From the NCBI RefSeq assembly GCF_035609205.1, contig NZ_CP141184.1:4223001-4287000 (forward strand): 64,000 bases of DNA, read 5' to 3'. A program made the position numbers and the translations under genes. The notes beneath the pieces are model-generated. The model was not told the origin of the DNA and made no database searches. It saw only the letters and a list, made by a program, of their open reading frames with translations. Source of the DNA: Hymenobacter sp. GOD-10R. Its GTDB lineage: Bacteria; Bacteroidota; Bacteroidia; Cytophagales; Hymenobacteraceae. Numbering within the stretch: the first letter of the stretch is position 1; each line of letters begins with the position of its first letter. Shown here piece after piece: positions 1 to 9,400 of this stretch.

Positions 1-1
1 C

Positions 2-1429
2 AAGATGCCCATGTCATCGTCGCTAACCGAAACGACGAAGATGGCGGGCAACTTCCGCCGCATCCTGCGCCAATTTCCAGAGGTGCAATCGGTGCTGAGC
101 CAGACCGGCCGCTCCAACGACGGCACCGACCCTTCGGGCATTTACTACGTGCAGTGCCAGGTGAACCTCTACCCAAAGGAAGAGTGGAAGCGCAAAATCA
201 CGACGGAGCAGCTGATTGAGGAGATGGACCACAAGCTGAAGGAGTACCCCGGCATCATCTTCAACTACTCCCAGCCCATCATCGACAACGTGGAAGAAGC
301 CGTAGCGGGCATCAACGCAGCGTTGGCCGTGAAGATCTTCGGCAATGACCTGCAAGCCATTGATGACAAAGCCGACTCGGTGATGAACATTCTCAAAACG
401 GTGCGCGGCGTAAAGGACCTAGGTATTCTGCGCAACCTAGGTCAGCCTGAGATGAGCGTGCTGCTTGACCAAACTCGCATGGCCGCCTACGGCGTGAGCG
501 CCGCCGATGCACAAGCCGTGGTCGAAATGGCCATTGGCGGCAAGGCTGCCACGCAGCTCTACGAAGGCGAACGGAAGTTTGACGTGCGTATTCGCTACCC
601 CAAAGACTATCGCAGCACCGAAGCGGAAATTGGCGAGCTACGCGTATCCACTATTCGCGGCAGCAAGGTGGCACTGAAGGAAATAGCGACGATCAAGACG
701 CTCAACGGCCCGGCTTTCGTGTACCACGACGGCGGACAGCGCTTCATTGCCGTGAAGTTCAGTATCCGCGACCGAGACATGGGCTCGACCATTGCCGAAG
801 CGCAGAAGAAAGTTAACGCGCAGATTCACCTGCCCAAAGGCTATAGCATCACTTGGGCGGGCGAGTTCGAGAACCAAGTACGTGCCACGAAGCGCCTCAC
901 GCAGGTGGTGCCTATCTCGCTGGTAATCATATTTATTCTGCTGTTTATCACCTTCGGCAACGGCAAGGATGCAGGCCTTGTGCTGGTGAATGTGCCCTTT
1001 GCGCTCATCGGTGGCATCGTGGCGCTGCATATCACGCACGTCAACTTCAGCATCTCGGCGGGCATTGGCTTCATTGCCTTATTTGGCATTTGTATTCAGA
1101 ACGGCGTGATTCTCATCACGGTGTTCAAGCAGAACCTGCGCAACAAAATTCCTCTCGAAGAGTCGCTGCGCCTGGGTGTGGCCTCGCGCGTGCGCCCTGT
1201 GGTGATGACGGCGCTGATGGCGATGATTGGCTTGTTCCCAGCCGCGTTGAGCACAGGTATCGGCTCCGAAACTCAGAAGCCGCTCGCCATCGTCGTGATT
1301 GGAGGATTGGTGTCCGCCACGATTCTCACCCTATTCATTTTCCCGCTGGTGTTCGATTGGGCATACCGCGAAATGCACCAGGATGCGCCAGCCGCGCCAA
1401 TAGCAGAAAAACAGTTGGTGGGAGCCTAA
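2..1429 (+). CDS. Heavy-metal efflux RND transporter, CusA/CzcA type (C-terminal part)
   Basis: This is the C-terminal 475 or so residues of an inner-membrane RND pump; the frame is open at the left edge, so the true start lies upstream. The family is about 1,040 residues long, so roughly the first half is missing. Visible parts are the second periplasmic porter region (Q-P-I-I-D-N motif near residue 88, long alpha/beta stretch to about 290) followed by the membrane block: hydrophobic helices at about 300-320, 330-350, 350-375, 395-420 and 425-450. The segment with GICIQNGVILI is typical of the CusA/CzcA branch rather than AcrB-type drug pumps. It would export divalent or monovalent metal ions by proton antiport together with membrane-fusion and outer-membrane partners that are not in the window. 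The exact metal cannot be read from this fragment. Confidence 0.9.
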   Translation, partial: KMPMSSSLTETTKMAGNFRRILRQFPEVQSVLSQTGRSNDGTDPSGIYYVQCQVNLYPKEEWKRKITTEQLIEEMDHKLKEYPGIIFNYSQPIIDNVEEAVAGINAALAVKIFGNDLQAIDDKADSVMNILKTVRGVKDLGILRNLGQPEMSVLLDQTRMAAYGVSAADAQAVVEMAIGGKAATQLYEGERKFDVRIRYPKDYRSTEAEIGELRVSTIRGSKVALKEIATIKTLNGPAFVYHDGGQRFIAVKFSIRDRDMGSTIAEAQKKVNAQIHLPKGYSITWAGEFENQVRATKRLTQVVPISLVIIFILLFITFGNGKDAGLVLVNVPFALIGGIVALHITHVNFSISAGIGFIALFGICIQNGVILITVFKQNLRNKIPLEESLRLGVASRVRPVVMTALMAMIGLFPAALSTGIGSETQKPLAIVVIGGLVSATILTLFIFPLVFDWAYREMHQDAPAAPIAEKQLVGA

Positions 1430-1472
1430 TTACCTAGCTCATTCGTTTGAACTAACCTAGGTTTAGCCGTGT

Positions 1473-1517
1473 GCAGACGGCGCTCCTTACCACATCCAGG
1501 TAAAGAGCGCCGTCTGC
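1473..1517. terminator. Hairpin between convergent genes
   Basis: A 13-bp perfect stem (GCAGACGGCGCTC paired with GAGCGCCGTCTGC), extended by an inner TACC/GGTA match, sits between the converging RND pump and DUF3078 genes. There is no long T run on either side, so a bidirectional terminator role is inferred from position and stem strength. Confidence 0.5.
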
Positions 1518-1527
1518 TAGTTGCTAC

Positions 1528-2538
1528 CTACTTCTTTTCCTGGGGATTCTGACGAGTATAAATCAAACCCAGCGACAAGCCCTGGCTATACTGCACGGCT
1601 CGGTCCTGGTCGTAGTCGTAGAGCAGGATGCCAGTGAGGGCCACGTTGATGTAGCGGTTGACTTTGGCCGTGAAGCTAGCATCGAGGCGGTGGTCAACGC
1701 GGCGTAGGGCTAGCTTTTCGTAGTCGGCGAAGAGTAGGTAGCGGGCCTTCACGTTCATATTGGAGCTCAAGCCCTTATCCAGTTCAGCCAATACTTGCCC
1801 AGCCAGCACTTCGAAATGCGTGGAATGGTCTAAGTTCACGCCGTAGGGTTTTTCGCCGAGTACACCCACAAACCGCTCGGGGCGCCCAACAATGGTCAGG
1901 CGTGAAGCCAGCGGCGAAAGCCGAATCTTAAACCACTTTTTGGCCACGTACTCCATGCCGTAAGCGGCCGTAATGTAGGCCGGCGCGAAAGCCGATGAAA
2001 TTCGCTGGGCCCGCTGCTGGCCGTTGGCGTCGGTGCTGTACTTATAGCCGGGTGCAAACTGCGTGAGCAGGTTCAGCGAGGCAAACATGTTCCATTGCGT
2101 GCTGATGTTGCAGCCGTACTTGGTATCCAAAAACAGGCGGTCGAGGCTCTTGCGGTAGCCCTGGTCTTTGTTCGCGACGAAGGCGTAGAGAAAATCAGCT
2201 TCGTTGTCCCAGCTATTGCGGCCCCGATGGAAGTTGGCTTTCTGATTGACTTGCGCGTTCAGCCCAATGGAGTTCACGCCCCCACCCCGCCAGTTAGAGG
2301 ACAGGGCGCTTTCATTCAAATTGAATGTTGCTTTAAAGGCGGTTTTCCAAGGAGATGGCGGCCTCATAACCACGATGAGCGTATCGAGTTTGGGCCTAGG
2401 TACGGCAGGTAGCCCTGGCGACGCGGGTACGGGCAGCGTAGGCGGTACCGGCAGCGGTGTCACTTGGGCACTCGACCGACTACTAGCTAATCCGACTATT
2501 ATAAAAGATAGCAACGAAGCTACCGAATAAACTCTCAT
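1528..2538 (-). CDS. DUF3078 domain secreted protein
   Basis: A 336-residue protein with an N-terminal signal peptide (hydrophobic run ending near SSAQ, about residue 25), a Pro-rich linker, then a DUF3078-type region from about residue 65 to the end. The start WKTAFKATFNLNESALSSNW and the repeated amphipathic, aromatic-rich strands suggest an outer-membrane or periplasmic beta-rich protein typical of Bacteroidota. Function is unknown in the family. I chose the ATG at 2538; a GTG two codons earlier is possible. It converges on the RND pump and has a long AT-rich upstream region of its own, so it is probably monocistronic. Confidence 0.75.
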   Translation of the reverse strand: MRVYSVASLLSFIIVGLASSRSSAQVTPLPVPPTLPVPASPGLPAVPRPKLDTLIVVMRPPSPWKTAFKATFNLNESALSSNWRGGGVNSIGLNAQVNQKANFHRGRNSWDNEADFLYAFVANKDQGYRKSLDRLFLDTKYGCNISTQWNMFASLNLLTQFAPGYKYSTDANGQQRAQRISSAFAPAYITAAYGMEYVAKKWFKIRLSPLASRLTIVGRPERFVGVLGEKPYGVNLDHSTHFEVLAGQVLAELDKGLSSNMNVKARYLLFADYEKLALRRVDHRLDASFTAKVNRYINVALTGILLYDYDQDRAVQYSQGLSLGLIYTRQNPQEKK

Positions 2539-2787
2539 GACCACGCATACAATTGCGGCCGCAAGTTACTAACGGGCTGCCGTTTCTGCATTTAGCATTC
2601 GTAATTTTATATTCTTATTGTCATAATACCATGAGTATGGATGCGGCTGGTGCCTAGACTACACGTCTCAGAGAACTGCCGATAGACTGTGCGACGCAGC
2701 AGCCCAAGCGCCCAGAAGCAGCCTTGGTAACAAGAGTTTTCAGGAAAAAGGCAATCTTCACAAAGCAAACCGGTCTTGCCCAGCACC

Positions 2788-2795
2788 TAGGTTTG
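2788..2795 (+). promoter_or_regulatory. Putative -7 box (TAGGTTTG) of the M1 aminopeptidase gene
   Basis: TAGGTTTG fits the Bacteroidota -7 consensus TAnnTTTG and lies 28 nt before the ATG. No convincing -33 TTTG is seen at the usual 19-21 nt. The box overlaps a copy of the ACCTAGGT octamer (2785-2792). Confidence 0.4.
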
Positions 2796-2823
2796 CCCGA
2801 TTCGATTCACCTCAGTTTTTTTC

Positions 2824-5313
2824 ATGAAAAAAGTTCTTGCTGCTGGCGTTTGCCTTTTCAGCTCTTTCAGTCTTTGGGCGCAGGCGCCAACCGGTTCGGC
2901 GACGCCCGACCCAGCGCTACTGCCCTACCGTGCAACGGCTACCAAAGTCAATGATTTGGTGCATACCAAGCTCGACGTGCGCTTCGACTACGCCAAAAGC
3001 TACCTCTACGGCAAAGCCTGGGTCACGCTAAAGCCCCACGCTTACGCCACCGATTCGCTCCGCTTAGATGCCCAGGGCATGGACATCAAAACGGTGGCAT
3101 TAGTCGGCAGCAATGGCAGCCAGCAACCGCTGAAGTACGATTATAACCAGCAGCACCTACTCATTCAGCTAGGCAAAACGGTAGACCCGGGCACCCCTTA
3201 CACCGTGTATCTGGAATACACGGCCAAGCCGAACGAGCTGAAAGTGAAAGGCAGCGCGGCCATCAACGACGCCAAGGGTTTGTACTTCATCAACCCCGAC
3301 AGCACCGTGAAAGGCAAGCCCGTGCAGATCTGGACGCAGGGTGAGTCGCAGTCGAACTCAGCGTGGTTTCCCACCATCGACAGGCCAAACCAGAAGATGA
3401 CCACGGAAATCAGCATGACGGTACCGAGCAAGTACCTCACGCTTTCCAACGGCAAAATGGTGTCGCAGACGCCAGCCGGCGCCGGATTGCGCACCGACAC
3501 CTGGAAGATGGAGCAGCCTCACTCGCCTTACCTGGTCATGATGACGGTGGGCAGCTTCAAGGTAACGCACGACACGTGGCGCAACAAACCCATTGATTAT
3601 TACCTAGAGCCAACCTACGCCCCCTACGCCAAACAGATCTTTGGCAACACGCCCGAGATGCTGGAATTCTTCTCCACTCGGCTCGGGGTAGAGTTCCCCT
3701 GGAATAAGTACGCCCAGATTGTGGTGCGCGACTACGTGAGCGGGGCCATGGAGAACACCACGGCTACCCTGCACGGCGACTTCTTGCAGAAAACACCCCG
3801 CGAGCTGATCGACCGGCAGTACGGCAACGACGAGTCGGTGATTGCCCACGAGCTGTTTCACCAGTGGTTTGGCGACTACGTAACCACCGAAAGCTGGAGC
3901 AACTTGACGGTGAATGAGTCGATGGCGGATTTCAGCGAAGGCCTGTGGGCCGAGCACAAATACGGCCAGGATGCTGCCGACGCGCACAAGTACGGCTACC
4001 TAAACCAGTACCTAGGTAACCCAGAGAACTACACCAAGAACCTGGTCCGCTTCCACTACGCCGAGCGCGAAGACATGTTTGATGCCGTTACCTACCAGAA
4101 GGGTGGCCTCATCCTCGACATGCTGCGTGCTTACCTAGGCGACGAGGTGTTCTTTGCGGGCCTGAATCAGTACCTGAAACAAAACGCTTTCGGTAATGGA
4201 GAAGCGCACCAGATGCGCCTGGCGTTTGAGGCCGCCTCGGGCAAAGACCTGAACTGGTTCTATAATCAATGGTTCTTCAACGCCGGGCAGCCGACCGTCA
4301 CCATCGATTACGCCTGGGACGCTGCCCGCAAAGTGCAGACCGTGACCATCAAGCAGCTGCAACCTGGTGAGCCATTTACGTTGCCAATTGCTATTGATTT
4401 GTACGTGAAAGGCAAAGTAGAGCGGCGCAATGTGCTGCTCCGCAACGCGACCGAGACGCTGGAGTTCCCCGTAGCGGCCAAACCCGATCTGGTGAACGTG
4501 GATGCGCAGAAAGTGCTTCTGTGGCAGAAGAAGGACAACAAGCCTTTCGCTGACTACGTGTACCAGTACCAGCACGCGCCGCGCTATGTAGATCGGTACG
4601 AGGCTATTGCCGCCGCCAAGGAACAGCAGGCTACCAATGCCGCCGCGCGCAACATGCTCGTAGCCGCTACCGCCGATAAGTACTATGGCCTTCGCATCGA
4701 GGCGCTGCAAGCACTCGACCTCGAGAACAAAGCCATGCAGAAAGCCGTGGCGCCCGCCCTACGCAAACAGCTGACTACGGAGAAAGAAACGCTCGTGCAA
4801 GCCGAAATCTTGACCGACCTAGGTCAGCTAGCTGACAAGCGCGACGAGGCCTTGTTCACCAGCAGCCTTAAAAGCCAGTCGTACGCGGTGCAAGGAGCGG
4901 CGCTGAGCGGACTGGCGGCCGTGGCACCAGCCAAAGCCCTGCCCCTAGCCAAGACCTTTGAAGCGGACAACAAGGGGAAGCTAACAGCGGCCATTGCCGA
5001 GGTGTACGCCACGCAAGGTGGCCTAGAACAGTGGCCTTTCGTGCGCCAAAAATTCGACGAAGCGGGTCCGCAAGGCCGCTTTGACTTGCTCAAAGGCTTT
5101 GCTGGCATGCTGATGCGCCTCAATGACCCCACCGCCGTGGCCGAAGGCGTTGACCGCATCAAGAACCTAGGTATTCAGTTCAAAAGCTACGGAGCAGCCG
5201 ACCCAATGATTAATTTGTTGGAGGCCCTGAAGAGCAAGCAATCGGGAACTGCCGCCGCGCAGAACAAGCAAGTGATTGAGCGCGCTCAGCAGGAGATTCA
5301 GCAAGCAAAGTAA
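2824..5313 (+). CDS. Secreted M1 family metallo-aminopeptidase
   Basis: An 829-residue zinc aminopeptidase. A signal peptide (MKKVLAAGVCLF to WAQA, cleavage near residue 20) points to export. The GAMEN substrate-binding motif is intact near residue 309. The zinc site HELFH is at 342-346, followed exactly 18 residues later by the third ligand Glu in NES. An ERAP1-like or HEAT-like C-terminal region (about 560-829) is rich in Ala and Leu helices and closes over the active site in relatives. It should remove N-terminal residues from peptides in the periplasm or outside the cell. The gene stands alone, with a possible -7 box upstream and a strong terminator directly downstream. A second, more distant M1 peptidase is present at 56563-58431. 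Confidence 0.93.
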   Translation: MKKVLAAGVCLFSSFSLWAQAPTGSATPDPALLPYRATATKVNDLVHTKLDVRFDYAKSYLYGKAWVTLKPHAYATDSLRLDAQGMDIKTVALVGSNGSQQPLKYDYNQQHLLIQLGKTVDPGTPYTVYLEYTAKPNELKVKGSAAINDAKGLYFINPDSTVKGKPVQIWTQGESQSNSAWFPTIDRPNQKMTTEISMTVPSKYLTLSNGKMVSQTPAGAGLRTDTWKMEQPHSPYLVMMTVGSFKVTHDTWRNKPIDYYLEPTYAPYAKQIFGNTPEMLEFFSTRLGVEFPWNKYAQIVVRDYVSGAMENTTATLHGDFLQKTPRELIDRQYGNDESVIAHELFHQWFGDYVTTESWSNLTVNESMADFSEGLWAEHKYGQDAADAHKYGYLNQYLGNPENYTKNLVRFHYAEREDMFDAVTYQKGGLILDMLRAYLGDEVFFAGLNQYLKQNAFGNGEAHQMRLAFEAASGKDLNWFYNQWFFNAGQPTVTIDYAWDAARKVQTVTIKQLQPGEPFTLPIAIDLYVKGKVERRNVLLRNATETLEFPVAAKPDLVNVDAQKVLLWQKKDNKPFADYVYQYQHAPRYVDRYEAIAAAKEQQATNAAARNMLVAATADKYYGLRIEALQALDLENKAMQKAVAPALRKQLTTEKETLVQAEILTDLGQLADKRDEALFTSSLKSQSYAVQGAALSGLAAVAPAKALPLAKTFEADNKGKLTAAIAEVYATQGGLEQWPFVRQKFDEAGPQGRFDLLKGFAGMLMRLNDPTAVAEGVDRIKNLGIQFKSYGAADPMINLLEALKSKQSGTAAAQNKQVIERAQQEIQQAK

Positions 5314-5329
5314 AGCACAGTATTAGAAC

Positions 5330-5376
5330 AAACAAGCGGGGTGTCTTCTCAGATGGAGAAGGCACCCCGCTTGTTT
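5330..5376 (+). terminator. Rho-independent terminator after the M1 aminopeptidase gene
   Basis: AAACAAGCGGGGTG pairs perfectly with CACCCCGCTTGTTT; the stem continues with TCTTCTC/GGAGAAG around a short loop. It ends in TTT and starts 16 nt after the stop codon. Confidence 0.85.
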
Positions 5377-5456
5377 ATGGCAGCTTATTGCCAAGCTCAT
5401 AATTGTACTATTTCCATTACCATCGAACTTTATCAAGCAGGTGTGCGTCAGGAAGA

Positions 5457-6299
5457 ATGCGCAAAACGACCACTCTGCTGACCGCTGCCGTTCTTGTAAT
5501 GGCGGCCCCGGTTTGCACCCTGGCCCAAACGGTAGACCCCAACGTTGGGAACACCGACACACCTTTCATCCAAAACATTCGGCCCGACCGTCCTGGCCAG
5601 ACGGTTACCACCAACATGCTGCACCCGAGGCAGGTACAGCTCGAAGCCGGCGTGCTGCGCTTCGATCCAGCTGATGCCAGTTGGGGGGCTCGCCGCACGG
5701 TTTCTAACGCTTCATTGCGGGTAGGCTTTTTCAACCACATCGAGCTGCGTGCTAGCCAGGGCTATTTGCACCCGCTGCCGGGTACGTCCTCGTTTCGTGA
5801 GGGTAGTCCAAGTCCTGCCATTGCCGGTTTCACGCCGCTCACTGTAGGTGCCAAGTTCCTGGCTTCTACTAACCAAGATGCTCGTTCTCAAGTCGTACTG
5901 CTAACGGAAATGACTTTACGGACGGGTGACGCCTCTTTCTTGCACAAAAGCTATGAACCGGCCGTACGCCTGCTAGTGTCACAGCAACTTGGGGCACGCT
6001 ACGGCTTAGAAGCCAACATTGGCTTTCGACAGCGCGGCTTCCAGGCCGCCGACACCAAGCTAGGTCAGTACGTGGGTACTTTAGCGCTCAACGGCCCACT
6101 CGGCGGCAACTTCGGGTTCTTCGCCGAAGGCTATGCTACCTGGCAGCGCAGCACTCGCTTTTTGCCAGGGCTAACGAGCGGTTTGTACTGGCGGCTACTC
6201 CCCGGCTTGCGGCTGGATGTAACAGCCGGTCAGCAGTTCGGCAACTTAGGTGCGGGCTTCACCTTAGGCGGTGGCTTGAGTGTGCGATTACCAAAATAA
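5457..6299 (+). CDS. Outer-membrane beta-barrel transporter-like protein
   Basis: A 280-residue exported protein. The start at 5457 is preferred because it gives a clean signal peptide (MRKTTTLLTAAVLVMAAPV, cut near TLAQ) and is preceded by AGGAAG; an upstream in-frame ATG would add 18 residues that spoil the signal. After an N-terminal segment with D-R-P-G-Q, alternating strands such as LEAGVLRF, VELRAS-like stretches and a final strand ending FTLGGGLSVRL suggest a 10-14 strand barrel. It resembles the bacterial transporter/MetA-pathway outer-membrane family. The substrate cannot be inferred. The family assignment is moderate; export and beta structure are better supported. Confidence 0.65.
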   Translation: MRKTTTLLTAAVLVMAAPVCTLAQTVDPNVGNTDTPFIQNIRPDRPGQTVTTNMLHPRQVQLEAGVLRFDPADASWGARRTVSNASLRVGFFNHIELRASQGYLHPLPGTSSFREGSPSPAIAGFTPLTVGAKFLASTNQDARSQVVLLTEMTLRTGDASFLHKSYEPAVRLLVSQQLGARYGLEANIGFRQRGFQAADTKLGQYVGTLALNGPLGGNFGFFAEGYATWQRSTRFLPGLTSGLYWRLLPGLRLDVTAGQQFGNLGAGFTLGGGLSVRLPK

Positions 6300-6301
6300 A
6301 G

Positions 6302-6398
6302 CACAAAGCTCCGGCTTTGCGCATCGTTGACTAAATCGACCTAGGTTCCGACCTTAGCAGTTAATCAATGACGCACGAAGCCGGAGCTTCGCGTTGCA
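6302..6398. repeat. Palindromic intergenic repeat, copy A
   Basis: An imperfect inverted repeat of about 97 bp. The left arm reads AAGCTCCGGCTTTGCGCATC and the right arm, read in reverse, AAGCTCCGGCTTCGTGCGTC. The centre carries CGACCTAGGTTCCG. A related element occurs at 17545-17648. It lies between convergent genes, so it may also act as a terminator. Confidence 0.6.
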
Positions 6399-6403
6399 AG
6401 CAA

Positions 6404-7747
6404 CTACGGCCGCTGGCCTACCGACTCGGGCGCAATACGCGTGGGCGTCTGCTGACCCGAGATGATACCGCTGGCGCTCTGGGCAATACCTTGAATAACA
6501 GCTGTCATATTCGCCAGGTCCAAGCTTTCCACTTCGTCATCCACGGAGTGATAGAGCTTATCGGTCGGAATCTGGTCGGTGCTGATGGAGTGCGCCGGCA
6601 CACCTAGCCTAGCTAGCGTCGCATTGTCGGAGCGGTAGAATAAGTTCTGCTCGGTGTAAGGGTCAGGCTCGAAGCGGAACGGCGAGCCTTGCAGATTTTC
6701 TTGCAGCAGCTTGCCAAAATCCGACCGTTCGTAGCCGGTGATGAAGGCGGTCTTGGGGCCGAACTGAGCCACTTTGCCGATCATCTCAATGTTGAACATC
6801 GTCACGACTTTTGCTGGGTCAAGCTGCTTGGAGAAGTATTGGGAGCCAAAGCCCCCTATTTCTTCGGCCGTAAAAGCCGCAAATACGAGCGTGCGAGCAT
6901 TGTCCTTCTTTTTCTTAAAATACTCGGCGAGGGTAATAACGGCCGTGGTGCCGCTGGCATCATCGTCAGCGCCGTTGGCAATGGAGTCGCCTGCCACGGC
7001 GGGCCGAATACCTAGGTGGTCGTAGTGCCCAGAGAAAACCACCATTTCTGCGGCTTTGACTTTGTCGCGGCCCGGCAACACGCCCACCACGTTGCGCAGC
7101 TGCACGGCGTTGATTCTGGTAGTAGCCGTTATCCGGTAGGTGAGCGGCGTAGGCGACGGTGCGCTTAGAATGAATACGCTCGCATATGGCTCCGGCTTTT
7201 CGGCGCGTACAGTACTATGCCCAAAGTAGTTCGCGAATCGTTGAAAATAGGCTGTGTGCACTGGGTCGACCAGCACGATGAGATTCTCCTTCGGCTGCAA
7301 CAAGGGCCGCAGTGCCTGCCCTACTTTCGCCTCCGGTCCAATAACAACGACGCGCGCCACCTGGCTATCTTTGTCCGACCAGTTCAGCTGCGGCACGCCC
7401 GAAGCTAGCAGCACCCGCTCGGCGGGCACGGGCTCACCATTCAACTCGGCCTGCACCCCACCCGACTCCATCTCGTAGGCTGGAAACACCTGTTCGAAGC
7501 TGCTGAGGCCGGGTAGCGGCTCCAAGCCAATACGCTTGAACTCGCCCGCAATAAACTGCGCAGCTTTGAGGCCACCCGGCGTTCCGGAAGCGCGGCCCTG
7601 CATGTCGTCGGCGGCCAGAGCACGCTCTACGCGCGCTACGGATGCCTGCGTGATAGTAGAGGCCGACGTTTTGCTTGCTTTGGTTTTTTGAGCGACACCT
7701 GAGTAGCTCAGCCCGAGACTAAGTAGTAGAAAGGCAATTTTCTTCAT
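6404..7747 (-). CDS. Secreted M28 family zinc peptidase
   Basis: A 447-residue exported metallopeptidase. The signal peptide is MKKIAFLLLSLGLSYSGVAQ. A PA-type insert (about 100-215) precedes the M28 catalytic domain. Metal-binding motifs are visible: SGHYDHLG (first His and bridging region), NGADDDASGT (bridging Asp), FTAEEIGGFGS (Glu pair, catalytic Glu and ligand) and NIEMIG. A final His lies in the LYHSVDDE segment near the C-terminus. These are di-zinc aminopeptidases acting on peptides outside the cytoplasm. The last 20 residues are low-complexity and polar. The gene converges with the barrel gene across palindromic repeat A. Confidence 0.9.
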   Translation of the reverse strand: MKKIAFLLLSLGLSYSGVAQKTKASKTSASTITQASVARVERALAADDMQGRASGTPGGLKAAQFIAGEFKRIGLEPLPGLSSFEQVFPAYEMESGGVQAELNGEPVPAERVLLASGVPQLNWSDKDSQVARVVVIGPEAKVGQALRPLLQPKENLIVLVDPVHTAYFQRFANYFGHSTVRAEKPEPYASVFILSAPSPTPLTYRITATTRINAVQLRNVVGVLPGRDKVKAAEMVVFSGHYDHLGIRPAVAGDSIANGADDDASGTTAVITLAEYFKKKKDNARTLVFAAFTAEEIGGFGSQYFSKQLDPAKVVTMFNIEMIGKVAQFGPKTAFITGYERSDFGKLLQENLQGSPFRFEPDPYTEQNLFYRSDNATLARLGVPAHSISTDQIPTDKLYHSVDDEVESLDLANMTAVIQGIAQSASGIISGQQTPTRIAPESVGQRP

Positions 7748-7887
7748 GCCCCAAAGTAAGTATTCCTACTAACCTTGATCTATTATCCGGCTAGCTTTAT
7801 TTCCCTATTTACTCGAAGCTAGAAGTCATTTCAGGTCTGAGTAAACCAGGGACGGTAGAAGAGTTTGGGTTATAAATCGTCTGGCTC

Positions 7888-8742
7888 TCATTTACTACCA
7901 GCAGGTGCTGTGCTGTTCAAAATAGCCACGACACGGATTACATCTGCTTCCTTCTGAACGGGTTGCCCGTACTTAGTCATAGCTTCTTGCACCTCTGCTG
8001 CATGCTCCGGCAAGGCAGCTACCAATGCCTTACGGTTTAGCTTAAATGCCCGAATATGTCCGTCGGCGTTACGCACGAAGTACTCTGCCTTATCCAGCAT
8101 TACGTCTTGCACTTGAGTGGACCCGTAAGCTGATTCTTGATTGGCTCGTTGTAGTTCTTTGCGCGTCAATTTCAACAAGGTAGCATAGCTGCCCTCCGAA
8201 AGCACCTCAAAATGTTCCCGAGAAAACTTAGCTTCTGGAGCATCAGCATAGCGCCGAAAGCGATGGTCTTCAACGAACGAACCCGCGTTAGTGACGTGCG
8301 TATCATGAATCACAAACTCTTGTACGCGGTCCAAACCTACAATGATCGAATCACCATTGGGTTGTAATGCGAGTAGCCCATGGCGATACAAATCGTACTT
8401 GAGCGAAACGTTGCGTACCACTTGGTTATGGTCCAAATGAACTTCCCCTTTCCGCCAGCCGGCTACCAGGAATGGGGTTCCACTCATACCATTATACCGG
8501 TGGTTGAACGTATAATAATTACGCTCTTCCCCACCGCTGTCACTGCCCGTGTTAGTTGGGGTGTAGGCTCGTAAAGCATCAGCCGTGCGTGATTCAGCTG
8601 CTTTGGCAGTGTTGGCAGCATCTTGCTCTGCTTTTTTGGGCTTCGTAGTAGTTGTTTGAGCTAGGCTTGAGCTAAAAGCTCCTAAAGCTAGGACCAGCAA
8701 TAAACCCAATTGCTTAGGCATGGCAACAGTGTGCATAGTCAT
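7888..8742 (-). CDS. Secreted protein, member 1 of a three-paralog family
   Basis: I do not recognise a named family. The 284-residue product has a signal peptide; the best-looking one starts at an internal Met (8721, MPKQLGLLLVLALG, cut near SLAQ), so the start could be 8742 or 8721. After a Lys/Ala/Thr-rich linker comes a domain of about 200 residues shared with the genes at 9401 and 10194: a Y-x-G-x-[ST]-G-T-P-[FY]-L-V motif, a W-rich segment, L-K-Y-D, a G-D-S turn, F-R-R, a F-V/E-V-L-x-x-G-x-Y segment, and a C-terminal alpha helix with repeated Ala. The longer linker distinguishes it from the other two. Function unknown; an envelope role is inferred from the signal peptide only. Confidence 0.7.
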   Translation of the reverse strand: MTMHTVAMPKQLGLLLVLALGAFSSSLAQTTTTKPKKAEQDAANTAKAAESRTADALRAYTPTNTGSDSGGEERNYYTFNHRYNGMSGTPFLVAGWRKGEVHLDHNQVVRNVSLKYDLYRHGLLALQPNGDSIIVGLDRVQEFVIHDTHVTNAGSFVEDHRFRRYADAPEAKFSREHFEVLSEGSYATLLKLTRKELQRANQESAYGSTQVQDVMLDKAEYFVRNADGHIRAFKLNRKALVAALPEHAAEVQEAMTKYGQPVQKEADVIRVVAILNSTAPAGSK

Positions 8743-8907
8743 GGTTTGAACATTTGCTGATTTTTAAATATAAATAGAACCTATTGCATCATAGATCTAC
8801 TAGTAAAGAATAAATGCAATAGAGTGCGTTTTCCTGTTAAATGTCAAAATAAGCCCTTACCTAAGCGTAAGTTCACTCAACATTTTTGTCTACTTACCCC
8901 AACGCCC

Positions 8908-9390
8908 ATGCTAATTCCCCTTTCTACCTGCGGCCTGCTTCTGAGCGCGGCGCTACTTCTCGGTGCCTGTCAAACTTCACAACCCACAGGTTCACTCACT
9001 AGCACTACTGACGCAGCCGCCGCGCAAAAGCTAGCAGCTAGCCTGCGCAACACGCGTTGGGTACTCCGCACGCTGGCGGGTACCGCTGTCACCACGCCCG
9101 AAAACGCCCGCGAAATGTACCTGCAATTCGATGCTACCTCCGACAAAGTGAGTGGCCAAGCCGCTTGCAACCGGTTTTTCGGCCAGTTTGCTCAACCTTC
9201 GCCTGATGAAGTACGCCTTTCCAACCTAGGCAGCACGCGCATGGCCTGCGACCGAATGGCCTTGGAAACCCAGTACATGCAAGCCCTTACCGCAGCAACG
9301 CGCGCACAGATCACCGGCGACACGCTACACCTGTACGCAGGCTCGGAAAGTAAGCCATCGGCTACGTTCGAGGCCGTGTATCTCCACTAG
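8908..9390 (+). CDS. META domain lipoprotein (HslJ-like)
   Basis: A 160-residue lipoprotein. Starting at 8908 gives MLIPLSTCGLLLSAALLLGAC, a signal peptide with lipobox LGAC; an upstream in-frame ATG would add 28 residues without sense. The META domain runs from about residue 50 to the end: RNTRWVLRTLAG, then Q-A-A-C-N-R-F-F-G and M-A-C-D with two Cys that match the conserved cysteine positions of HslJ-like proteins, and a final LYAGSESKPSATFEAV strand. HslJ in E. coli is a heat-inducible lipoprotein linked to novobiocin resistance; whether this copy does the same is unknown. It is the only plus-strand gene among three minus-strand paralogs and ends 11 nt from the convergent gene. Confidence 0.85.
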   Translation: MLIPLSTCGLLLSAALLLGACQTSQPTGSLTSTTDAAAAQKLAASLRNTRWVLRTLAGTAVTTPENAREMYLQFDATSDKVSGQAACNRFFGQFAQPSPDEVRLSNLGSTRMACDRMALETQYMQALTAATRAQITGDTLHLYAGSESKPSATFEAVYLH

Positions 9391-9400
9391 CTTGCGCTGC

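Noticed and set aside
853..1437. A 194-codon frame within the RND pump gene
   Set aside because: It is a shifted-frame reading of a real coding sequence with Arg/His/Cys-rich composition.
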